From Sanchytrium tribonematis (lineage: Eukaryota; Sanchytriomycota; Sanchytriomycetes; Sanchytriales; Sanchytriaceae), in assembly GCA_018985235.1 (NCBI GenBank), contig JADGIG010000108.1, positions 1 to 18,665 on the forward strand: a stretch of 18,665 nt of DNA, read 5' to 3'. Below, piece after piece: positions 8,138 to 15,649 of the stretch. Below the pieces are notes generated by a model. That model saw only the letters and a list, made by a program, of their open reading frames with translations, was not told where the DNA came from and did not search any database. Positions within the stretch are counted from its first letter, which is position 1; each line of letters starts with the position of its first letter. Position numbers and translations under genes: made by a program.

Positions 8138-9755
8138 ATGATCATCAGAGTTCGTACAGCGAATGGTCAGTTTAGATTTGAAATCAGCAATGGAATTGAA
8201 GAACTCGCTCAATTAATTAATCAAGAATTAAAATATTCCACGTTCACTTTATCCTTAGACCCAAAGGGTCGCCAGCCAGTTGGCCAATTACAGCATGGAA
8301 TGCAAGTGTATCTCCAGTCTGAAATCGAAATACTTAGCACTTCAAAAAAAGAAACGCCAAAGACAACTTTGGAAGATAAGATACCGCAATTAAGTGCTCT
8401 TGATCAAATGCTATGGAAATCCGATGGGGAAGTTGCTCGATCAATATCTACAATGTGTAGACATGGTGATAAAGGCAAATGCTCCTATTGCTCCTCATTG
8501 GCTCCATACGACGCTGAGTATTTGTCAAGTCAAAATATAAAACATCTCAGCTTTCATTCATACTTGAAGAAATTGAAAGCTGACAAACCAGATTTTTTGA
8601 ACTTTATTCTTGAGGAAGATGAAATTAAAGCTGGCATTACCACGAAAAATGCTTCCACTAGCACCTTATCATCCACAGTGACTTTACAAAGACAAAAGTT
8701 TAGAATGGTGGATCATTTAGAATTTGAGACTCACGATATGGTGGACAAATTTCTCAAGTCATGGAGAAGTACTGGATCTCAGAGATTAGGCTGGCTTATT
8801 GGTTATTATGGTGCATATGACCAGGTTCCCTTAGGAATTAAAACCGTTGTTTGCACAATTTATGAACCGTCTCAGCACGGATTCGTAGACGGTGTTCAGG
8901 TTTACTATTTTCCTGGCCTTAGCTCTAGTACTGATGAATTTAAGCATGCAAAATTAGAGTTTGATCAGTTAAGGAATGTTTGTGAGCTTTTAGGACTTGA
9001 AATCGTAGTTATAATTTATGCAGGTGGGACTTATAATGACAGATTTGAAAGACGACGGAACATCGCAGGGCAAAGTTTTGCACAAAAGACACCTCGATAC
9101 ATATTTTTTGTCATCCCAGGAATGTCTTCTCGCGGGCATGCTTCAGAACGAATTTAAATACAAAACCCCATTAAGTAGCTCAAACGAATTTGGAAGTAGA
9201 TTTATAACTTGTGTAGCAAGTGGTAATAGTGATGGCGGGATTGAAATCGAGGCATATCAAGTTTCCAATGCATGTATGAGTCTTTGTAAAAACAATTTGA
9301 TTGAAGCAACTTTCCATCCAAACCATATGCAACTTAGAGATATACCACAAAAACCGACGTTGCAATACCGATACGTGGACAAATATGGGAACTCAGTTAG
9401 TGAGATAGCAAATCCAACTTTCCCGATTGAGTATATGTTATTAACTTTAACTCATGGCTTTCCACAACAAGCAAATCCATTTTTCAAGAGTACTAAATAC
9501 TTCAACATTGAAAATCGAATTACTGAACCACAAGAACCATCGTTACTCAAATCCTATTTTCAGTCGGAAACAGTACTCTTTGATTTGTCTAATCTACATG
9601 TAATTATGTTTTTGGTTAAAATGTCACTCCTAGATGACCAAACTACAAAGTTGATATGTGAAATTGCTAAAAATCCAGAAAGCGATCATTCAATGCAACT
9701 GTTTTCCTCTCCTGGCTGGCAAACATTGGAATTGTTGATACAAGATTATGAATAA
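8138..9755 (+). CDS. NPL4: Npl4, Cdc48/p97 ubiquitin-substrate cofactor, one 19-nt intron
   Basis: Partner of Ufd1 that delivers ubiquitylated proteins to Cdc48 in ER-associated and nuclear degradation. CDS is join(8138..9004,9024..9755), 532 aa. Order: an N-terminal UBX-like fold (1-65), a zf-NPL4 knuckle with C107, H109, C115 and C118 followed by IKHLSFHSYL, then the catalytically dead MPN domain with WLIGYYGAYDQVPLG, GLIMTDLKDDG, RHLDTYFLSSQEC, FGSRFITCVASGN and YQVSNACMSL, and the Npl4 C-terminal domain. It ends after the CTD with no NZF finger, as in yeast and unlike human NPLOC4. Without splicing the frame runs 51 codons beyond the donor into unrelated residues before stopping at 9157. 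The stop overlaps AATAAA. Confidence 0.96.
9005..9023 (+). other. 19-nt GT-AG intron in NPL4
   Basis: Sequence GTAGTTATAATTTATGCAG, phase 0. Removal joins LLGLEI to VGLIMTDLKDDG, the conserved MPN strand of Npl4. It is the only one of the five to end CAG rather than TAG. Confidence 0.93.
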
Positions 9756-9756
9756 A
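9751..9756 (+). terminator. AATAAA overlapping the NPL4 stop codon
   Basis: Formed by the end of the last Glu codon, the TAA and the next base. It lies only 21 nt before the next in-frame ATG (9778). Confidence 0.5.
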
Positions 9757-9777
9757 TTATGCGCAAATTGTCTCCTT

Positions 9778-11094
9778 ATGTCACAGACTTCTAATTTGCG
9801 AATTATTCTAATTAGCATTATATTTTTTGGCATAAGCCTCGTCTGGAGTCTAGAGTTATCCTTCGGAACCCCGTTTTTATTGGCATTGGGATGGACCAAG
9901 TCTTCAACGAGTTTTATATGGTTAGCAGGTCCTTTATCTGGATTATTGGCGCAACCGTTAGTCGGAAGCTACTCAGACCAGCACACAACTAGATTTGGTA
10001 GACGTAGGCCATTAATGGTTATTAGCACAATCATAATCTTGTTTTCAATGTTAATGATTTATCAAGAAACTACAATAATGGTTGCTTTGGGTTTTTACTT
10101 TTTGGATTTTAGTGTTAATTCTTTACAGGCAATTTCTCGGGCATTTGTATTAGATGTTGTGGAAAGCGTAGATCATGCAAAAATTACTGCATGGTCTTCT
10201 ATTATGGGAGGCGTAGGAACAATTTGTGGAAATTTTATGGGATATATGAGAGATTATGGAAGCAGCAAAGATGCGCCAATAAGGAGAATGAAAGACTTGT
10301 TATTTATCAGCTCATTTATTTTAATTATAACTACAACTATTAGTTGTGTAATTGGCCAAGAAATTGTAAGGTATAGGTACGTCCCCAAAGGCCTGGGAGC
10401 TTTGGTCAGAAAACTTATGAGAGGCATATTTAATTTACCCAAAGAGATGCAGAATCTTTGTGCTGTGCAATTTTTTACATGGATGGGATTTTTCCCTTTT
10501 TTATTCTATTCTAGCACTTGGATTGCGGAGTATGCTGCTTACTCTAAACGTCCATTTGATACAGAATATTCTGAGTATGCCGCCGAAATGGGATCTTATG
10601 GAACACTGTGGTTTAGCAATGTTGCATTTGCTTCCTCATTTCTACTGCCCCTAATTTCTAAGTGGATTGACAAGCGGCATTTATATACCATGTGTTTATA
10701 CCTTTTTTGTTGCTTATTGGCGTCGACAATCGTCGTCACAGGTGCAAAACAAGCAATTGCAATAACAGCTGCAGCTGGAATTACTTGGGCAGCAATGGCT
10801 TGGCTTCCTTTTGTAATTGTAGCAGAATTTATATCAAAAAATCAAGAATTGGTTACCGTTGAAAGGTCCACCTTGGATTCGGGGTCTCTATTAGGAATTT
10901 TAAACGTGTTCGTAGTACTACCTCAATTTGTTATGCTGATAATTTCTACGGTCATGTTTTCGATTTTTGAAGGTATAGATGGCCCGTTCGGTTTGTGGAC
11001 AGATGCAATTGGGTGGATTCTGAGAATTGGCTGTATTTTCTTAATTTTTGCTACTTATATTTCTCAGTCTCTTTGGATCAAGTATGAAAGATAA
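9778..11094 (+). CDS. SLC45/SUT-type sugar:proton symporter (GPH family, MFS)
   Basis: A 438-aa membrane protein with about twelve hydrophobic segments. The opening WSLELSFGTPFLLALGW, then WLAGPLSGLLAQPLVGSYSD and the loop RFGRRRPL, are the signature of plant SUT, animal SLC45 and fungal Sut1/alpha-glucoside carriers, which import sucrose, maltose or related glucosides with protons. Segment 5 (FMGYM) and the segment 7 start (FFTWMGFFPFLFYSSTW) also fit. The sugar specificity cannot be told. An earlier ATG at 9748 would add ten residues but overlaps the end of NPL4 by 8 nt. I prefer 9778, which leaves the 22-nt spacing seen between other tandem genes here. No AATAAA lies at the stop; the first one is at 11133-11138. 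Confidence 0.9.
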   Translation: MSQTSNLRIILISIIFFGISLVWSLELSFGTPFLLALGWTKSSTSFIWLAGPLSGLLAQPLVGSYSDQHTTRFGRRRPLMVISTIIILFSMLMIYQETTIMVALGFYFLDFSVNSLQAISRAFVLDVVESVDHAKITAWSSIMGGVGTICGNFMGYMRDYGSSKDAPIRRMKDLLFISSFILIITTTISCVIGQEIVRYRYVPKGLGALVRKLMRGIFNLPKEMQNLCAVQFFTWMGFFPFLFYSSTWIAEYAAYSKRPFDTEYSEYAAEMGSYGTLWFSNVAFASSFLLPLISKWIDKRHLYTMCLYLFCCLLASTIVVTGAKQAIAITAAAGITWAAMAWLPFVIVAEFISKNQELVTVERSTLDSGSLLGILNVFVVLPQFVMLIISTVMFSIFEGIDGPFGLWTDAIGWILRIGCIFLIFATYISQSLWIKYER

Positions 11095-11191
11095 TGCTTA
11101 ATACCCTTTTATTTGATTGTATAATTATTCTAAATAAATTTCCAAATACAACTACGTCGCACTTTTTGAAACCATTCTTCAATATTGATAG

Positions 11192-12968
11192 ATGAATAGA
11201 TCAAAAAGCAAAAATTCGGCGGAAAATCCTATTGTTAAACAAGACACATTGTTAAGAAAAACAATGAGCCGCGTCACTGCAATGATTGAAGAAGATTTTC
11301 TGCTAAACGAAGATAAAACAAGGAAAAGAAGGCTTTTTTGGAATTTTATCCACACTATATGGATTGCTATTGCGATAATCGCCCCATATATCATTGCAAT
11401 TAGTTTCCAATCTACTTTTTTGCTTGATTTTAAACCAACCAAAAAGGTAGACAGTGACATTTGGCTTACAAACGAAATTCTACTTTCGCAGGAAATGCAG
11501 AGATGGTCGATCTTATTATGCTCAGTATGGGCAGTTTTTGTTTTGGTCTACTCTATTTTGACTATAATCCCATTTTTCATATTTGAGTTTCTTAAAATAT
11601 TTGATTCCAATCCAGGTAAATTGACTCAAACAATTGCTTATTTGAAAGGGCTTAAAATTAGCATAGTGCGGCTTGCATGCTCAATTTGTTGTGCGTCTAC
11701 GTGTTCAGTGTTGTGGGGAGCATCTTCGCGGACACCGAATGACTTTTCTCTACCAAACTACATTTATATTGCGTTAGGATTATTCCAGTCAATTATATTT
11801 TATTGCTCCTGCCTATTGTTAAAAAAAATATTTATTATTAGTCTGTATTTCAAATTGCGAGAAAGAACCTATAAAGAACGTATCAGCTTCAGCAAGAAGG
11901 CAGTAAGTATGATAGAACATTTAAGGTCTGAAATAGGAAAAAAACTACATGCCGAAAAATTTCTGAGCGAAGCTAGATTGCATTGGAAGGAGGATATTGA
12001 GTTTTATAATTACGACAATCTTTTTGATAAGCTTGGCGTCGATCATGCCAAGGAAATATTTTTGGGTGTAGGAAAAGGAAAACATCATTTGATAGCAGGG
12101 GATTTTAAGCCCTACTTTCCTACCGAAGAGGAAGCGATTGCAGCATTTCAGATTTTCGCTGGAGACGAAGGCAAAACGGAGTTGCATGGAAAGGATTTAA
12201 AAGAAACCATAATCCAGATTTACAGAGAACGCAGAAGACTTAATGATAATATTCGAGATATGAATGGTTCTATTAGCAAACTAGAAGGAATCTTCAACGT
12301 GTTTTCATTAATTGTTTCCGCATTATTTTGTGTAGCCTATTTTGATAATTCATTTCTGCGGGCGAGTTTACCAATATTTTCAAGTATGCTGGCTCTTAGC
12401 TTTCTTTTCGCAGAATCTGCAAAAGAACTGTTCATCAATTGTATATTCTTATTCAAGTACATTTTGTTTACTTAGTATGCACCCCTTTGATACGGGAGAT
12501 ATAGTAGTCATTCGAGATGTGAATTACCGAGTTTTAGAAATGAGCTTGTATTATACCATATTCGAAAGATTAGACGGGCAGCAGACCTACATTGCTAATG
12601 CCATTTTAGCAAAGGAAGTTTTAAGAAATTTTAGGAGATCGGAAAATCAGGCAGAAGGAATTGAAATCCAGATTGACTACATGACACACCCAGATAAGAT
12701 TATGCACCTTGAAGAGCGGATGAATGAATATTATCGATCTAAAACAAATATGTATAGAAATCCTATAACTATTTCATACAAAGAGGTCCTGGAATCAAAT
12801 CGACTTACTATAGTTGTACCAGTTCTTTTTAAAAAAAATTGGCAGGATTGGAAAGCCAGAAGCATTGCCAGAAATGACATGATGAAGCTTCTTCAAAAAC
12901 AAATTTATGAATTAAAAATAGAATATAAACCATTAAAACAGACCATTAAAATGCTAAAAGAGCAATAA
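11192..12968 (+). CDS. MscS-like mechanosensitive channel 1, degenerate EF-hand, one 19-nt intron
   Basis: Eukaryotic MscS-family channel of the fungal Msy1/Msy2 type, which act in ER or plasma membrane during hypo-osmotic shock. CDS is join(11192..12456,12476..12968), 585 aa. A basic N-terminus (to about 48) leads into hydrophobic segments near 50-72, 105-132, 157-178 and 190-220. A soluble region with an EF-hand-like helix pair follows (about 313-350). The pore region is at about 366-421, then NMHPFDTGD, which opens the MscS beta domain. The EF loop (FAGDEGKTELHGKD) lacks the acidic residues needed for Ca2+, unlike the second copy at 15650. Splicing restores IFLFNMHPFDTGD; unspliced, the frame stops exactly at the acceptor. 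It ends 2 nt from the convergent TAF10 gene, inside a palindrome. Confidence 0.92.
12457..12475 (+). other. 19-nt GT-AG intron in MscS-like gene 1
   Basis: Sequence GTACATTTTGTTTACTTAG, phase 2. Removal gives IFLFNMHPFDTGD, the pore-to-beta-domain junction. The acceptor TAG is itself the in-frame stop of the unspliced message. The paralogue at 15650 has no intron at this place. Confidence 0.93.
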
Positions 12969-12977
12969 ATTTATTGC
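12962..12977. terminator. Perfect 16-bp palindrome carrying AATAAA on both strands at two convergent gene ends
   Basis: GCAATAAATTTATTGC is its own reverse complement. The plus-strand AATAAA (12964-12969) overlaps the MscS-1 stop, and the minus-strand AATAAA (12970-12975) overlaps the TAF10 stop. Both genes end Gln-stop. It looks like a shared bidirectional polyadenylation element built from two stop codons. Confidence 0.6.
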
Positions 12978-13285
12978 GCATAATATTCGGGCTTTGTTGC
13001 TTTGATTCCATATTCTGCTAAAGCCTGGCTTAAGTCTTGAACTGTCAGAACCATTTTCCTAGTCTTGTTTTTCTTATCACCATTTTGTTTACTAAAATGC
13101 AATGCATCATTAGAAATGTCAGTGATAAATTTTTGTGCTGCTAAAGAAATAATTCTCTGGACCCTAACATCATCGCAGGCAAAACCTGCTTGATTAAGAA
13201 TGGGTTTTGTAATGCTGTCTGGTATTAACGGCTCTGTAGACTCGACAAGATTTAATAATTCTGCAAGGGCTCTGTCGGTGTTCAT
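12971..13285 (-). CDS. TAF10: TAF10, histone-fold subunit of TFIID and SAGA
   Basis: Histone-fold transcription factor that pairs with TAF3/TAF8 in TFIID and with SPT7 in SAGA. The 104 residues from this start cover essentially only the conserved domain: LAELLNLVESTEPLIPDSIT, LNQAGFACDDVRVQRIISLA, QKFITDISNDA, LTVQDLSQALAEYGI and the KPEYY end, all diagnostic of TAF10. The region between helices 2 and 3 carries a short basic insert (KQNGDKKNKTRK). The long variable N-terminus of other TAF10 proteins is absent. An in-frame ATG at 13327 would add 14 residues but lies only 8 nt from the stop of the upstream gene, so I prefer 13285. It is followed by the palindromic signal shared with MscS-1. Confidence 0.93.
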   Translation of the reverse strand: MNTDRALAELLNLVESTEPLIPDSITKPILNQAGFACDDVRVQRIISLAAQKFITDISNDALHFSKQNGDKKNKTRKMVLTVQDLSQALAEYGIKATKPEYYAQ

Positions 13286-13334
13286 CTTACTCCTCAGTTT
13301 AGAGTACAAAAATAAATACTGGTACATCGAATTA

Positions 13335-13340
13335 TTTATT
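13335..13340 (-). terminator. AATAAA overlapping the stop of the unrecognised basic gene
   Basis: Minus-strand hexamer formed by the last Glu codon, TAA and the next base, directly upstream of TAF10. Confidence 0.5.
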
Positions 13341-13875
13341 CTTCCATGGGGTCTTCTGTTTTTGTCACTACAGGTTGCTCCTCGACAGTTTCCGCTTGTT
13401 TCTTAGACCCGTCTTTGTCTTTCCGTTGATATTTTCGTCTTTTTTGGTGAATGTTACGCTTACGACCCCAAGCCTTTTGAACATCAGATAAGTGCTCCAT
13501 CCTTTCACTTTCAGGCATATGCTGCATCTTGATTGCCTCATCAAAAGTGATAGGAATTTTGTTTTTAATTCTAAACTCAGTTAAAAACTCGTAATATACA
13601 TTGTCGAAAGTAGACTGATAATCATATAAAGTGTCAATATTCCTTTCCTTGAGATTATCTCTATTTCTTTCGTTTATAAGATCCATTATTTGGTATGATT
13701 TTAATGCAAAAGCTCCATCAATTGCAAAAATTGCTTTGAGATAACCCCTAAATTCTTTTGATTGAATAAATATAATTTGTTCTGGTATAGGATTTCTGAG
13801 TGAGACATCATAAAAGGTATCCGCGGAAAACTTTTCCATTGCCTTTTTGTGAATTCTCTCAGTGTCGAAAATCAT
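13336..13875 (-). CDS. Unrecognised basic protein
   Basis: 179 aa from the ATG at 13875. I do not recognise the family. The first 115 residues look folded and mixed helical (SADTFYDVSLRNPIPEQIIF, then AIDGAFALKSYQIMDLI). After KMQHMPESERMEHLSDVQKA comes a strongly basic stretch with a likely nuclear or nucleolar targeting signal (GRKRNIHQKRRKYQRKDK), and then an acidic tail ending DPMEE. There is no signal peptide, membrane segment or zinc motif. An ATG at 13983 would extend the ORF by 36 residues, but that stretch overlaps the second exon of the upstream hydrolase-phosphatase gene in another frame, so I reject it. From the charge pattern a role in ribosome assembly or RNA binding is possible, but this is a guess. 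Confidence 0.75.
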   Translation of the reverse strand: MIFDTERIHKKAMEKFSADTFYDVSLRNPIPEQIIFIQSKEFRGYLKAIFAIDGAFALKSYQIMDLINERNRDNLKERNIDTLYDYQSTFDNVYYEFLTEFRIKNKIPITFDEAIKMQHMPESERMEHLSDVQKAWGRKRNIHQKRRKYQRKDKDGSKKQAETVEEQPVVTKTEDPMEE

Positions 13876-13926
13876 GTTTCGCTCAACTCCGTTGCAAAAT
13901 TGAAAAATCAAATATTTTATTAATTT

Positions 13927-13932
13927 TTTATT
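13927..13932 (-). terminator. AATAAA overlapping the hydrolase-phosphatase stop
   Basis: The second and third bases of the TAA stop begin this minus-strand hexamer. That a gene-end signal sits here, and not at the unspliced stop (13998-14000), independently supports the 19-nt intron. Confidence 0.5.
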
Positions 13933-15440
13933 AAATGGGACGCAGTTCAAATCTTGAAAGGTATCTAATGAGCAAGGTATCAATGAAATGTTGATGTCTA
14001 TATAAAAACAAAATACTTAACTCCAGGGGACCTAGCAAGCTTGAAAGCTTGAAGCCCTTCCATAATATGATTCACAAATCCAAGTTTAAACATTGCTGCT
14101 ACTATCATAAAACCAGTTCTATTGAAACCATAATGGCAGTGAAGTGAAATCTCTCTATTTGGATATATTTCCCAATAGTCCTTGCAAAGATTCACAAAGT
14201 GTTCCACATCATCCTCTGAAGGTGGTATTTTGGATACAAATGATTGTTTGATGTACATGGGTTTAAGGCTATCACCTTTACATTCATATGGGGTATTTGA
14301 GCGATTGTATTTTATAAGTTTAGGGTGAATCGATTGAAATTGTGCGACATTGTATGGTGGAACGTCTCTACTCATATCAATAACAAGTCCTACATTTTCG
14401 TAATTTTCAATCAGCAATTTCGGATTGTGTTCATCGTCAATTTCTCTTAAAATTTTCATTGCCCTAAATTTTGAATTACCAATGAGGCCGCTGACTGGTT
14501 GAATTACTTTCCACTTTTTAAAATTTTTTAAAGCATAAGGGTCATCCATTTTGAATTCCTTGCTTTGACTAGGTGGATGGCACAAAATTTTAAGGTGTTG
14601 AAAAAAATGAGTAATGTATCCGATTGTACTAAATGGATCTTCGCTCATTACATTGTGCCCACAAGAAAGACCAACAATCGGGTAGGGATGTATCGCATTC
14701 GGAGCTATAGTTAATTTTCGAGTTAGTACACGTTTATATTCAAGCTGATCATAGCCATTTAAAAAGTTAAAAACTTCCAAGGTGCATTTGATAGGCGTAG
14801 ACTGATCATATTCTCCGACAATTAATTGAACTGGAACAATTATTTTGCGAAATAAATCGTCATCTGGCCATACAATTTGATTAAATATACCAAACAAAGT
14901 TTCTGTTCTAGACTGCTTATTCCATCTGGCTTGATCCATCTTAACTTGCTTACTAGCCGCGGGATAAAAAATATATTGTTTCACAGATTGGCCATAAATA
15001 CCACCAAATCGATAATACCACCTCCATAATTCAACAACCCATAAAGGCAACTTCACGAGACCCTTAACTCTTTCTAAATTGATTGTGTATTGAGATCCTA
15101 TGAAAACAAAACCCTTGACACTTTCTTTCAGAATGTTGTTCATGTAGACAGCAATTCCACAGCCCATAGAATGTGCAATTATTACAAACATTTTGTCTTC
15201 TGGTAATAAATCACAATACTGCTGAGCCATGTCTTGCAAATCATAACTTTGAGATGCTCCACTTTGTCCATGACCAAATAAATCAATGGATATGACATGA
15301 TAAGTACTACTAAAATAATTATAAATGGGTTTAAATTGTTCACTCTGCCCACCTAGTCCATGAATAAACACCAAGCATACCTTATTCGTGTTCATTTTTT
15401 CATATGTGGTCAAGTTGCCAAAACGTGTTTCCTTTAACAT
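13931..15440 (-). CDS. Alpha/beta-hydrolase fused to a capping-type (RTPase/DUSP11-like) cysteine phosphatase, one 19-nt intron
   Basis: CDS is complement(join(13931..13997,14017..15440)), 496 aa. Residues 1-285 are an alpha/beta-hydrolase: oxyanion motif IHGLGG (26-31), DLFGHGQSG (53-61), nucleophile elbow AHSMGCG with S91, probable acid D212 (GEYDQSTP) and H262 (SCGHNV), so the triad appears complete. Residues 300-496 are a cysteine phosphatase: VGLVIDMSRDVPPYN, then the signature HCHYGFNRTGF with C435 and R441, and ARSPGVKHQHFIDTLLIRYL. The GFNRTGF loop and the upstream KLIKYNRSNTPYECKGD resemble metazoan mRNA-capping RNA triphosphatase and DUSP11 more than protein DUSPs. The substrate of either half is unknown. 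The open frame extends to 15473, but its first ATG is at 15440. Confidence 0.9.
13998..14016 (-). other. 19-nt GT-AG intron in the hydrolase-phosphatase gene
   Basis: Minus-strand sequence GTATTTTGTTTTTATATAG, phase 2. Removal turns a truncated ...PGVKYFVFI end into PGVKHQHFIDTLLIRYL, the expected last helix of a capping-type phosphatase domain, adding 21 residues. The acceptor TAG is the stop of the unspliced frame. Confidence 0.9.
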
Positions 15441-15649
15441 GAATTTGAAAAACTCAATACAAAAGGGGTACAAAATCAGGCTACATTAACAAGGCTTCGC
15501 GTTGTTCAATGGGAGCATATAATTTATCATGAGACTATATAAATTTACAAAGTCTTGCACTCATTTGCGTCCACCAATCATGTGATCCAATGGTTTGACA
15601 TTGCCTCACGAAAAAGTATTAAAGCGGAAACTCCTCCTTTTGAATCATA
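15441..15649 (+). promoter_or_regulatory. Divergent promoter with a TATA-like box and two CCAAT boxes
   Basis: 209 nt between the hydrolase-phosphatase and MscS-2 genes, the longest spacer in the window. It holds TATATAAA at 15536-15543 and two CCAAT boxes at 15574-15578 and 15587-15591, 13 nt apart, with CATGTG between them. I see no tRNA or other RNA gene and no ORF of note. Confidence 0.45.

Noticed and set aside
9748-9777. Transporter start at ATG 9748
   Set aside because: It would overlap the NPL4 coding end by 8 nt and adds only ten residues; 9778 gives the usual 22-nt gap. It cannot be excluded.
13876-13983. Longer N-terminus for the unrecognised basic protein (ATG at 13983)
   Set aside because: These 36 codons overlap exon 2 of the hydrolase-phosphatase gene in another frame; exon 2 clearly encodes the end of the phosphatase domain.
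4094-15472. GGGGTAC/GTACCCC near the starts of SNF1, the DMT transporter and the hydrolase-phosphatase as a common promoter motif
   Set aside because: Its distance and orientation to the ATG differ, in the DMT gene it is inside the coding region, and most genes lack it.
15441-15473. Start of the hydrolase-phosphatase at 15473
   Set aside because: The codon there is TTG; the first ATG in frame is at 15440, just before the hydrolase fold.
15481-15649. tRNA or small RNA gene in the longest spacer
   Set aside because: No B-box-like GGTTCRANNCC, no cloverleaf arms and no Pol III T-run were found.
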